Shown: positions 12,101-22,904 of the stretch, piece after piece
Numbering within the stretch: the first letter of the stretch is position 1
Layout: each line of letters opens with the position of its first letter
Source of the DNA: Dicyema japonicum
Taxonomy: Eukaryota; Dicyemida; Rhombozoa; Dicyemidae
Length of the DNA stretch: 64,000 nt
Direction of reading: 5' to 3'
Assembly: GCA_011109175.1 (NCBI GenBank)
Contig: RDEW01000002.1
Span: 996,676-1,060,675 of the forward strand
Program-made: the position numbers and the translations under genes
The notes under the pieces: model-generated
Told to the model about the DNA's origin: nothing
Seen by the model: only the letters and a program-made list of their open reading frames with translations
The model's database searches: none

Positions 12101-12420
12101 TGGATGCACGATGGAAGCTTTTTGGCCATATTCTGCGACTGGATCTAGATGCCCCCGCGAACGTAGTCATAAAGGATTACTTCATGTTGGAGGCCCCCCG
12201 TTTCCGTGGTCGCCCAAGGACGATACTGGCAGTCGTTCTCGACGAGGACCTCAAAGAAATGGGACGGCATCTTGGAAGTGGAGAGGATCTTGACTGGTTG
12301 CGCACTGCGGCTTTGAATAGGAAGAAGTGGATGAAACTAACCAGTGATTTGCTAACTCGTGTTGCACATGCTTTGTCAAGTCCTATGACATAGCGATAAG
12401 TGTTTATAATAATAATATGA
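9129..12420 (+). mobile_element. LINE A: APE-type non-LTR retrotransposon, near full-length ORF2
   Basis: Encodes in order an APE endonuclease and a reverse transcriptase. Endonuclease: LLTFNV, ACLQETKL with catalytic E (9240-9270), GLGFAVR, INVYAP, AGDLNAK (about 9580-9605), SDHKMV (9890-9905). RT: RTPGPDRLGGDFF (10613-10650), LRPVILMNS, QSGFRKGR, GIDISRAFDSVDRRR, GTPQGDPLSPILFVIYLE and IIAYADDVYF (11600-11630), the catalytic YADD. The C-terminal tail is RWKLFGHILRLDLDAPAN and RGRPRT to the stop at 12393. It ends in an ATAATAATAT tail and is flanked by tggcatac at 9121-9128 and 12421-12428, an 8-bp target-site duplication inside the hAT element. Frameshifts near 9570, 9760 and 10440, and a SINE at 10849-11171, inactivate this copy. 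Confidence 0.9.
10849..11171 (+). repeat. tRNA-derived SINE, nested in LINE A RT
   Basis: 323 bp beginning GCCGGGT and carrying a pol III-type B box, gggttcgaatctc (about 10910), with an A-box-like ggttaggtg upstream, so the head derives from a tRNA. The body includes 'gaaggttccacgcat' and 'gtgacgccgtcat'; the tail ends in (TTA)n. The 9-mer ataacatta at 10840-10848 and 11172-11180 is the target-site duplication. Removing the SINE restores the LINE A RT frame (LANIT|KDGRRL). Related copies: 42480-42715, 50063-50385, 59190-59478 and 59638-59935. Confidence 0.9.
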
Positions 12421-12857
12421 TGGCATACCTGTAGAACCTTTGTAGGGTTATAGTGAATTTTGCTTGACATTGATTTTCTTTAAATTTGTATTGGGTAAGT
12501 TTGTCCCCCATGCAGCACAGTCATAGTTGATTGTCGGTTGTACATATCGCGTATATAGTGAGATTAACGTAAGAACTTTTGGTTATTGTTTCGTTCTCCA
12601 AGTATGCCAGTACTTTCTAAAATTAAAACTGGAAATTACAGAAGTACTGCAGAATATGATTTGTTGTGTCACGTTACCAGTATTTTTCAATGGCAAAGAT
12701 TTTTGCAATGTGTAATGGAATATTTATGCCAGAAGTTTTCGATAAAATAAATACGACAAAGACCAAGGACTCTATGAATACTTGGGCAAGTTTAACGGTA
12801 ATAATTCTTCTAATTACTGCTGGTAAAAATGATAAATCAACGAAAATTGAAATATGA
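12421..12857 (+). mobile_element. hAT-family transposase fragment, 3' part
   Basis: This continues the hAT element beyond the LINE A insertion: after the duplicated tggcatac the frame degenerates. Near 12720-12760 it reads GIFMPEVFDKINTTKTK, reminiscent of the 'I..K.N..N' helix in the C-terminal half of ZBED5-like hAT transposases. Heavily decayed, so it is assigned mainly from position. Confidence 0.4.
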
Positions 12858-12879
12858 TGAAAATGACATTAAAATAGAT

Positions 12880-13430
12880 TCTATAGTCGTACAGTAGCTG
12901 CCCTGACAGTATGGATATTCCCTCTCATGGTGGCGAACGAGATTCGTTCGAATAGCCAACAGCGATCACGGAAATCTGTGCAATTAATTAAAAATCGTAC
13001 AATGGATATGATGCCAATATACAAAGGAATCCTCCATATCAGTGTTTTTAACGATTTTTGAATTAAAGATTTTTTATGATACATTGTTGTTGTGACAGAC
13101 AACCGGAAAATATTGATGGGACAAAATTTACACCCCTAAGGTCATCGGATAAATGTTCTGTTTGTTCATAGATCAATATTCGGAAGCATTGTATCTCCTG
13201 TTCACCTTGTGTGTTGATTCCACCTCGGGTGTGTGAAACTATTTTGGGCCACAGTCAGTGCACTTTAAATATGGCACTGCGATTCCTGCCTTTGACTTTA
13301 CCAAAAGTTTCTTCACATTTGCATCTGCCACTATGGACCCAGAATCCGTAATTTCCGAAAACCATTCCTCAAGGATTATCCCAGTAGGGATCCCGATCTC
13401 TGAGAAAAGTTAGTCACTTTTTTGCATCAC
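12880..13430. repeat. Unclassified dispersed repeat (copy 1)
   Basis: Shares several blocks in the same order with 54750-55160 and partly with 32290-32400: 'ctctcatggtggcgaacgag' and 'tcgaatagccaacagcg' (12920-12975), 'gatcaatattcggaagcatt' (13170-13190), 'tggcactgcgattcctgcct' (13270-13290). The minus strand keeps a partly open frame (EEWFSEITDSGSIV...), but I cannot name the protein. Confidence 0.5.
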
Positions 13431-14870
13431 AAAACATATCTGACCACCATAAAATACTCAAATTAAACCTAATATGAATTTGAGAAGAAAATTAAAGGTT
13501 TTCAGATAAAACAAAATCTCCCATTTGAGAGATGGATGATATGACTTAATAAAGGGGATTGTGTTACGTTGAAGTGTCCAAGTCTAAAGGTAGGACCCAT
13601 TGGAGATATTCATTAAATTATTCCTTTTTTCTGAGAAACTAGTGGATATTGTTATGGATCTTGGTAAACAATTTCATCAAAAAAATCAGGTTGAATGAGT
13701 TTTTTCATGATTGTAAATTTTCTTACATGATTGTAGAATGAAGGACAAAAATGAGTGAAAAGTTGTAAAACAGATTCTTACAAATTTATCGTTTTTGATT
13801 CACGAGAAGAGCCAAATGAAAATGGGTTTACCTCTTTTTATTAGTGTACGTGTATTTTTGAATTTTGACGTTTTTGATTTAAATATCATTAGTACACCAT
13901 AATTACTCAAAAATTATTGATTGAAATGTATAAATCAATTGAAGCAATTAATTAGTAATGTCCTACAAGAATAGATCAAGAATTACCCGACCATTAGCGT
14001 CTCTCCGATGAATAGCGTATCTAAATTTTTTAAGAAAAAAAAAACTTTTTTTAATTTTCTCATTTTCAGACTCTCTCTAGAAACATAGTTTTTTCATGAA
14101 TAAATTCTCAATTGGATTGAGAAATAGCGAGTAATGGAACATGGAGAATGTCCGTATAATGATGAATACAGGAATTATCAAATATATCGGTTCTTCAATT
14201 ACCTCTTCGTAACAAAGATTTTTAAGGATTCCAGGAAAATTAGTCATTCATGCAATTTCTGGTTCTGATTTCCACAACAAGAATATGAGTAGAAGACCCT
14301 GAAATAGCTCTTCCTCGTCTTGGTCTTTAGGATAATAAAAATCAGAACTCATTATAAGTTTTCAAATGTTCTTTTATCCAAAAATTATTTACCCAATGTT
14401 AATGAGTAGAAAGTACGCTATTGATCGGGATGTTACGTTATTGGTCAGAAAGGTACGTTATCGGTAGGGGAAGTGACGTTAATTATCTAGAAACCAAATA
14501 TCTCTAAAAACTCAAATTAACTCTCTGCAATTGATGATGCAATATACATGGTTGGCGTTTGTGGGTTTTTTAAATGGAAATCAGACATCAGAGTAGCTCT
14601 TATAAAAGAATCCCAAATATAGAGCATCTGCTTAACCTTCACCAAGGTTACTGGTCTTTTAATAAAAAATACTTATTATATCAGTACTATTGTAATTATG
14701 GGAGGTGATAAATTGTTGACGGGGGTAAAATTTTTTTAATAGGAGCGATAAAAAAGGTTGAGAATAACTGAGATAGATCATTAGATCAGCACAAAAAATC
14801 CAAAATTACTTATTATAAAAAACATATTTATATAGAAATAAAAAATTAATTATGGACTTGTCACTAAATT
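13431..14870. other. No gene; AT-rich, with a short degenerate tandem repeat
   Basis: No coding signal. At about 14410-14485 a 20-21 bp motif built on 'gttacgttattggtcag' recurs three to four times (acgctattgatcgg / acgttattggtcag / acgttatcggtag / acgttaattatc). Otherwise nothing seen. Confidence 0.45.
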
Positions 14871-14955
14871 TAACAAATACAAAATCACAAAAGTAGAAAA
14901 TTTATTAAATTATGTATAAAATTGTTAAGCAGTGTGTAAACCATTATATAAATGT

Positions 14956-15559
14956 ATGCATCAGATATCCATTAGGCGTATTATGCTTGCAATAATAATA
15001 ATTATTACAAAAGTATTATCCACAGAACGTATTTTAAATATAACGTATTTAGACTGTTATAAAGGAACATGCTATTTGTTGGTAAAAACGGAATTAAATC
15101 AAGCTGATTCAATCGCATACTGCAAAAAGCTAAATATGGTTTTAGCAGTTATTCCCAGCCAACAAATAAATGAATATATTTTTAATAATCTTATTCTCCC
15201 TGACAAGGATACAAAGGACAAGAACATTAGATTCGGATTAGATGATCTTGCTAAAGAAGGTGAATATATTGATTCATATGGGCGTAAACAAGTTTAACAT
15301 TTTTAAATTTAAGAAATATTTTAACTGGTACCCAGGACAACCGGATGATGGCCAATATTTTGGAATTGACGAAGATATCGTTCATTTTTATAATAATACT
15401 GAAAAATGGAACGATAATATCTCTACTAAACTAATGATGTCCATATGCGGAACAAAAAGTCAAATATTTAATATAATGTTCATAGCCACCGATTTTAAAA
15501 ACGATTTTAAATCGAAAGAAATTGTCAAATCAAAACTCAAGGATGACTGCGAAACTTAA
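14956..15559 (+). CDS. Secreted C-type lectin domain protein, copy 2
   Basis: Same gene as at 4473 and 21934. The ancestral start ATG has become ATA (at about 14967), but an in-frame ATG three codons upstream (14956) keeps the signal peptide (RRIMLAIIIIITKVLS). Introns are 15029-15052 (24 nt, phase 1) and 15292-15313 (22 nt, phase 0). The spliced product of roughly 185 residues has CYKGTCY, YCKKLNMVLAVIPS, RFGLDDLAKEGEYIDSYGR, NWYPGQPDDGQ, ID-ED, EKWNDN and SICGTK, plus a lysine-rich tail ending DDCET. This is a single CTLD, predicted extracellular. Duplicated together with flanking non-coding DNA; downstream similarity ends at about 15620, where a LINE C fragment begins. Confidence 0.8.
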
Positions 15560-15619
15560 TTATAATAATTTTTTACTAACAATTTTATTGTTCGAATATT
15601 TACAATAACATGACTCTTT

Positions 15620-15800
15620 AACTAATGCTTAAAACTAAAAGTTTGGAAAAACAATCGACTGTGTGGTTGCGAAGGTCGGGGATTCTGCAAGTGGTAAAGA
15701 CAAAAAATGGAACTTGATACAATCGCCGGATTTCTTGTCTTTAAATATGCAGTTGCCGACAGAGAAAACATGGATATTATGTCGCGCACACAACGCGAGT
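15620..15800 (+). mobile_element. LINE C fragment (post-RT region)
   Basis: The segment aaaagtttggaaaaacaatc...gtcggggattctgcaagt...gccgacagagaaaacatggatatta is nearly the same as 19852-19990 of the LINE C element (readings VWKN.RLC.CEGRGFC and TIAGFL..KYA.ADRE.MDI). It lies between lectin copy 2 and the Ginger-like integrase. Confidence 0.65.
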
Positions 15801-15929
15801 AAATCATGTGTCAATCAATGTCATAACAAATTCACGCCCATGCCATTCGATAGTAGATTAGATAATATAATAACACTTTCGCCGAAATATTCGTAAATCT
15901 AAGGATGCCTGCTATAAAGGTTATATAAA

Positions 15930-17400
15930 ATGTTATGAGGAATATGAAATAATCGAACGCATTATTAAAGACCAAGTATTTCCAAGTACGAACAGGTTTA
16001 ATAAATTTCGTTACCAAAAAGGCATAATAATTTTTGTCTTTTACAAAAAGCAAGAAATTTAATGATGATCAACGACATGTATCTGAAAGATCAGAATGGA
16101 AATCACAAGCTTGTCATTTGTATAGACAATAAGATGGATGTTTTAACCTCAGCACTCCATAACCAGGCTCATCTTGGAATGAATAAAATAGAGGATCTCT
16201 GCAATAAACTACTTCCACATTAAAAGAAGTGTTATCCGCAGAGTAATTAATTCCTGTGAAATCTGTAAGTTTTCTACTCCTTAAAAAGTTTGTTTTGGTA
16301 ATATTTTAATAGTAAGAAATCATATCATTGCGCTAAAACCAAATGAAAGATTTCAAATAGATCTTATTGATCTGAAAAGATTTTATTCTGTCAACGATGA
16401 ATACAAATGGATGTCATGTAATTGATGTATTTCAAAGTTGGTCATAACAAGAAAATCAAAAAACAAATCTGGTTTTGAAGTAAGATGGTTAAAATCATAT
16501 ATTTAATTTATGTTTCAATGGAATTAAAAAGCATATTTTATGAATATAGGCCTTTTGATTTTACAATCAGACAATGGTACAGAATTTGAAAATTCTGATA
16601 TTCGGGTACTTACTAATTAATTTAATATTATACAAGTTCACGGAAGACCAAACAATCCTAGGTGTTCAGTTGTTTGTATGTATTTTTAAGGTATCATAGA
16701 ACGATTCAATCAAACCATTACACGGATTCTGTCAAAAATGATGGTATAAACGCTGAAAAATCTTGGATTCAAATGTTACCTAGTGCACTTATGTGTATAA
16801 CATAACTACATTTTTCGAGCAGAAAAACATTTTTTGAGATGAATAGGGGCATTTCTGATTTTAATACTGCTACAATAAATGACGGTTGCCTTAATTTTCA
16901 AAATTTTGACATAGATTTGGAGAATGATATTTGCGAGACAGTAAATACTAATGTCGTTCTGTATGATGAGTTGTTAGAAAAAACAAATAATGAAGCTACA
17001 AAGTCTGTTTGTGAAATGAGTTACAAAAATGATTTTAAAATTAGAAAATTTTCAACCTAAGTTCATAAAACCAAATTTGAATTCACCTTATTTTAAGAGG
17101 ATGAACAAAAAGATGAATGTTCATCATGGTAAATACACGTTTTCTATAGGGGATCAAGTTTGTATTAAATAATTAAATGTAGGTTCGAGTTTTAAAAGAT
17201 TATGGAACTAATCCTTTTCTAAGGCTGAATAAATTTGAGAATCCATACAGTGAGAATGTAGAAGTCTTAAGTTTACTATAAAACAATCTTGTAGAGGTTA
17301 GAATGTAAAAAATATTTTTAGGTTTGTTTATCAACTGGTGAAAAAATTATTCCAATGCACATGGTCAAGAAAATATAATTAATTTTGATGTAATAATTTA
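15930..17400 (+). mobile_element. Ginger/KRBA2-like integrase, decayed
   Basis: Frame-hopping plus-strand reading gives an integrase in order: IIERIIKDQVFP (15945), an H-x-x-H-type zinc-binding stretch (ALHNQAHLGMNKIEDLC, 16155-16205), LIDLKRFY with the first Asp (16360-16385), YKWM..VIDVFSKLV, QSDNGTEFENSD with the second Asp (16567-16605), VHGRPNNPR, IIERFNQTITRIL with the Glu (16697-16730), and a late GKYTFSIGDQVCIK segment (17130-17170) like the C-terminal integrase domain. This D,D,E set with HGRP resembles Ginger/SCAND3-KRBA2-type integrases more than LTR elements; no RT or LTR is visible. Many stops, so inactive. Confidence 0.65.
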
Positions 17401-17450
17401 TCTCTGGTTATCTTATTTCAGTAATTAATTGTGATATTGTTTGATATGAT

Positions 17451-20400
17451 TTGGTGTTGTACATGTCCGTTTCTAATCATACCGAGAAATCAAATCCTAT
17501 GGGCCTTCCTGCAAAATCAAATAAGGAAGATAGTATAGTGGAAGCAGGACCGTCGTCTGTGGGGCTGGATAATGTCACAAGAACTAACATCAACATCGTT
17601 GGGAATATTGGTGCCAAAACCAACTTGCATTCACTATCTGCCATTATTGAAAAGGTCCACTGTGTCTCTGAAGCTGAGTGTATCTCAGATTTTTCTTGCC
17701 ACGAAACAAAGATTTGGAAGGATACCTAGAGGTGGTTGGAACCTCGTACTTAAAAAGTTCAATGAAAAGTACTCCAAGAGTTCCAGTCTATGTCAGCTAA
17801 AAAAGATGCTGAAACCTGAAAATCGGAGTAACAATGTAAAAGGAGGCGAATGTTTCAAAGTGCAAAATAATACTAATGTGGAAATTTCCACCTTCAGAAA
17901 TTGCCTTGAGGAACTAAAAGTACAAATTGAGAAAATTAAGTCAATTCCGAGGGATACTCGAAAACCAACACCCAAAATTCAGAGAAAGTATGTCAGAGTT
18001 AATGTTTTGTCGGGACTAAATTCTGCAATATATTATATTACGAAAGATAATCCGCCTCAAGATATCAATCAAATTACTGATATTCTATATGCTGCACAGT
18101 GTGCTTATATGGCTTTAACTGCGAAGGTTAAACCGCAGAGTACGTGGTAGGAGAACACTGAAAAGAAAATCTCAAAGCTGATGGCAGAACTAGAACTTGT
18201 CAATCGCTTTTCCAGACAAGCTCTCCCTGTGTATGAAAAACAAAAGGTTATGGATGTTCTTTGTGCCTATGGATACAAAAGGGCCAAAAAGGGGAGGTTG
18301 CCAGGATTGAGGCTCTACTATGTGACCTTGTAAGAATTAAGAAGAAGCAAATAGCTGTACATCATTCGAGGAAGGACTTTCGCAAGGACAACTGTTGTTT
18401 TGAATTAAATCGAAGAAGATTTTATCGGAACCTATCAGCAAGCAATGAAGTAACGTTATATGGTTTCGATGATGAGGATTGTATGTCGTTTTGGGAAAAA
18501 GTGTGGTCTAAAAGAAAAGAGATGAACGTGCCATATGACAGTGTGGGTAAAGTAAATACTGGTATTGAAGGCATGTTGCCAGAGTTCACAAATGAGTTTA
18601 TCCTGGATGTTATTAAATGGCTCCCTGATTGGAAGGCGTGTGGATGCGATGGCTCATATAACTTCTTTATTAAGAAAATGGAATCTTTACATGGCTTTTT
18701 ATGTACTGAGATTAACCGAATTATTAATGGGGAATATATGCCTGAAAGTTGGTTTTATACTGGAATAACCTATTTAATTCCTAAAAAGGATGATTGTGAG
18801 ACTCCTAATGACTTACGTCCTATCACGTGTATGCCAACTTTATATAAACTTATCCAAATGTGTTAATTCCAAACTCTCAGATTTTGTGGATTCGTTTGGG
18901 CTATTATCTGACAATCAGCTGGGAACGAGGAAACATTGTCAGGGCGCTAAGGAACAGGCCCTTATTAATCAATGCTTAAATAAGGAGTATGGAAACGCCC
19001 TTTATTCTGCTTGGGTGGATGTGAAGAAGGCCTTTGATTCTGTTGACCATGAATTTTTATTTCATGTATTGGACTGCTCAGGAATACCCCGTTGGATTGT
19101 AACTTTGTAAAGACCATAGTCAAGAAGTGGACTGTAAATCTCCACTTAGATGGAAGAAAAATTGGTTCTGTAAAACTGGGACGGGAATTTGCAAGGAGAT
19201 TCATTATCCCCTCAACTATTTGTTATGGTAACCCTTGAGCAGGACCCTTAACATGTTCCCAAGACTCCAAATTAATAAGGAGGATCTTAATACTGTGGCT
19301 TATTCTACAAATCATTTGTTGTTCATTGATGACCTAAAGATATTTGGGCAAAAGAAGATACTGTTATTAATATGATGAAAGTTGTTCCCGATTTCTTTCA
19401 TGTTGCCGGCTTGGAGATGAATTCGAAATAGTCAGTCTCTAATGTTACATCGTTATCATGTTGTGAGACTCTGGAAGGAGTTAATGGATATCGATATTTG
19501 GGTGTTTTGAAAACGAAAGAAGTAATGTTCTAAAAAACAAAGTTATGGAGTCCATACTTGAAAATGTTAAGAAAAGAATAACCATGTTTCAAAAACTAAG
19601 TTAAATTCTGCGAACTTATTTCGTGCAATAAATGAATACGCAATTTCCCTATATAACTATTATATTGGACTAATTAATATTGAACCTATGAATTTGATGA
19701 TATTGAGCAACAAATACGGCAACTGCTTACGTAAATCAAGTTGCACCTCAAACCTGCAAATAAAAAGAGGCTGTATTTGGACAGGAAGACTTTTGGAAGA
19801 GGATTTAACTCGATTTCGTTTAAGAGCGAATTAATACTTTTCCAGTTCCTTAAAAGTTTGGAAAAACAGTCGACTGTGTGTTTGCGAAGGTCGGGGATTC
19901 TGCGAGTAATAAAAAAAAAAATGGCACTTGGCTACAATCGCAGGATTTCTTGCCTCTAAATATGCAATTGCCGACAGGGAAAGCATGGATATTAAGTCCC
20001 TCAAGGACACTCAGAAAAAATATTTATTAAATAAAATTTATTGCAGAACACTACACTCAATTATGTTCAAATGTATTGATGAAACAAATGTCGACCTATA
20101 TACTTCCTCGGAATGGTTATCCAAAGGAAATAACGGCCCACGGAGCGAAGCATTGTACTGTCTTTTGCAAGATAGGAATTTGTTTTTTGCACACACGGGG
20201 TCATTATGCAACCATTGTAAAAAATGCAAGAAAACTGTTGATCATTTGGCCACTCAGTGTGGTAAAATGCTAAATAGTGATTATCTCCGAAGACATAATG
20301 AAGTGGTAAAGTGCATCCATCTTCATCTTTGTCGAATTTAGGGAATCAAAAGAAGCAGGAAATTGAAAGGACATTCGGTTCAGTCAATATTGACCAATCA

Positions 20401-20990
20401 AAATGTCGAAATAAGAGTTGACACGTCGATTTTGACAGAAACAAAAGTCCAATACAATAAACCTGATATTTTTGTGTATGACAAAACAAAGAAGGAAGTA
20501 ACTTTAATTGAAGTGGGGATTACCTCACAAGACCGACTAAAGCAAGTTGAAGTTGAGAAACTTTACAAATATGACTTGCTAGCAAATGAACTTTCGCTGC
20601 TCTATGAATGCCAAGTGAAGATTATTCCAGTGGTTTTGACATGGGATGGAGTTGTCTCAAGATGCTTCAAGAATCATATGGATAAACTATTTATTGAAGA
20701 ATCAACATCCAATCGTCGTGCTGAAGAGAACGCTCGAAAGTATGCTCATTGAACATGTGATGAAGGTATACGATGAAGAGTACGCCTCTGCTACCTCCCA
20801 ACTTGTGGAACTGGCATGCCGTGAGGATAGCCTACTGGACTCTAACGGAGATATTTTGACTGAATCTGATGTGGAGATGCAGAGTAACAGGGAAGTTATG
20901 GCACACTCTTCTTCTAAGAGAAGAAGAGGGATTACCAACAATCTGGATAAAAATACGCTTAATTAGTTAATTTACTCGTTATTATTATTT
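17451..20990 (+). mobile_element. LINE C: R2-type non-LTR element with RLE endonuclease
   Basis: One long decayed polyprotein on the plus strand. RT part: WLPDWKACGCDGSYNFFIKK (18617), DLRPITCMPTLYKL, SDNQLGTRKHCQGA, AWVDVKKAFDSVDHEF (19012), a broken G.LQGDSLSP-like box and HLLFIDDLKIFG (19314-19350), an IDD version of the YADD site. Then a zinc knuckle CNHCKKCKKTVDHLATQC (20209-20262) and a restriction-like endonuclease core NKPDIFVYDKTKKEVTLIEVG (20458-20520, P-D...D/E). CCHC followed by RLE after the RT defines the R2-like clade. Ends in 'gttattattattttaataat'. Stops and slips near 18150, 18865, 19110 and 20340. Confidence 0.8.
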
Positions 20991-21109
20991 TAATAATTTG
21001 ATTTATGATTTTGACATTGATTGACACATGATTTGTTTATCGTTTTGCATAGTTGCTCACAGTGCGCGCGACATGTTAGGTCCCTCAAAGACACTCAGAA
21101 AAAATATTT

Positions 21110-21655
21110 GTTAAAGAAAATTTATAGCATAACTATTTAGAATATCATTGTTCATGTGCATTCTAAAATAATGGCAAATAAATAATTTATTATGTCACGT
21201 CCATGGTGGTAACATTTCACCTGTCAATCAAACGGTTTTAGCTTTCAGATGTCATACTTAATGTGGCTTTTATCATTTTTGCTCGCATCGGACATGTATA
21301 ATATTTTTTGGTGTTATTCATCAATGTTCAACATGTGCTCTACAAAATGTTTATCTCTTTATATGATATTTGTCAAAAATATTATGGAATATCTATAGTG
21401 AGCATTCTAATCGTAAGCCTGTACAGAAATCTTCAAGAAGGCGAATACAAATAAATAAAAAATCCGAGAAATTTATTGTCATTGATGGTATACCTACGGA
21501 TACGGTTGTAACGAATAACAAACCCGATATTTTCGTTTATGATAAGACAAAAAATACGATTACTTTTGTTGAAATTGGTAACACTTCGCAAAACTGCCTC
21601 AAGCAGGTCGAGGTAGAAAAGTTCCACAAGTATGACCACTGACGAACGAACTTGA
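21110..21655 (+). mobile_element. Second LINE C-type RLE fragment
   Basis: An open frame at 21370-21642 ends in NNKPDIFVYDKTKNTITFVEIGNTSQ and LKQVEVEKFHKYD, paralleling the RLE of LINE C at 20455-20570. A block at 21120-21185 (tagcataactatt..attgttcatgtgcattctaaaataat) resembles DNA downstream of the lectin genes (22615-22680). Confidence 0.6.
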
Positions 21656-21679
21656 TTATCCATAAAAAAACTACAGAAC

Positions 21680-21790
21680 AATTTTGATGTCTTGCCCCAA
21701 TTCATGTGATTAATTAGCATACCTATTCCTTTCCTCTTAAAATAAACTGCGTGTCTCTTCCTAAGTGGAGGTAAAAGTGGAAGAGGTAGA
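21680..21790 (+). repeat. SINE 3'-half remnant upstream of lectin copy 3
   Basis: Same remnant as 4205-4330 (ttaattagcatacctattcct...aataaactgcgtgtctcttcctaagtggagg), in the same position relative to the lectin gene. Confidence 0.6.
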
Positions 21791-21933
21791 TAAACTGATT
21801 TCAAAGCAAGGCTAAATAAGTTTCGGATATTTTATTGAATTGACCAAATTAAAAATTAAAAAAGTAGAAAATTTATTAAATTATGTATAAAATTGTTAAG
21901 CAGTGTGTAAACAATCATATAAATTATGTTTTG

Positions 21934-22528
21934 ATGTCCATTAGGCGTATTATGCTTGCAATAATAATAATTATTACAAAAGTATTATCCACAGAACGTA
22001 TTTTAAATATAAGTATTTAGACTGTTATAAAGGAACATGCTATTTGTTGGTAAAAAAGGAATTAAATCAAGCTGATTCAATCGCATACTGCAAAAAACTA
22101 AATATGATTTTAGCAGTTATTCCCAGCCAACAAATAAATGAATATATTTTTAATAATCTTATTCTCCCTGACAAGGATACAAAGGGCAAGCATATTAGAT
22201 TCGGACTAGATGATCTTGCCAAAGAAGGTGAATATATTGATTCATATGGGCGTAAACAAGTTTAAACGTTTTTAAATTTCAGAAATATTTCAACTGGTAC
22301 CCAGGACAACCGGATGATGGCCAATATTTTGGAATTGACGAAGACACCATTCATTTTTATAATAATACTGAAAAATGGAACGATCATATCTCAACTAAAT
22401 TAATGTTTTTTATATGCGGAACAAAAAGTCACCTATTTAATATATTATTCATAGCCACCGATTTTAAAAACGATTTTAAATCAAAAGAAATTGTCAAATC
22501 CAAACTCAAGGATGACTGCGAATTTTAA
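21934..22528 (+). CDS. Secreted C-type lectin domain protein, copy 3 (intact)
   Basis: The cleanest copy: ATG at 21934, signal peptide MSIRRIMLAIIIIITKVLST, introns 21998-22020 (23 nt, phase 1) and 22260-22282 (23 nt, phase 0), stop at 22526-22528. The mature part is one CTLD of about 165 residues with CYKGTC, YCKK, RFGLDDLAKEGEYIDSYGR, FNWYPGQPDDGQ, IDED, EKWNDH and FICG, and a Lys-rich tail to DDCEF. Differences from copies 1 and 2 are scattered (for example ND to DH after W, and MSICG to FFICG). The flanks are shared with copy 1 from about 21690 to 22780, so it belongs to a duplication unit of about 1.1 kb. Role unknown; secreted lectins in parasites often bind host or self glycans, which is inference. 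Confidence 0.85.
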
Positions 22529-22904
22529 TCATAATAATTCTTTTACTAACAATTTTATTGTAGAATCCCTACAATAACAATGACTCAAACTAAAACTTAA
22601 AACTACGTTAATTTCATAGCATAACTATTCTAAATTTTGATTATGATACATCATTGTTCACTGCACTCTAAATTAATATAAATGAATGCAATTATTGTAG
22701 AATCTAATTAAGCACCTAATGAGGCATTTATTTTGTTAATTTCTCTACGATAATTAACAGAAAACAAAATTTAAGCAAAATGCCGAGTTTTAGTTTTACG
22801 GAAAACACAATTAAATAAAAATTACTAATCGCTTCTAGCCCTTTGCTCTTAGAATAGGAGTCATTGATCCGAAACCCATCCGTTCCTCTTCAACCGTGTG
22901 TCTG

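Noticed and set aside
15930-17400. LTR retrotransposon
   Set aside because: Only an integrase is visible; no protease, RT, RNase H or flanking LTRs, and the HGRP/ERxNQ context fits Ginger-type DNA elements better.
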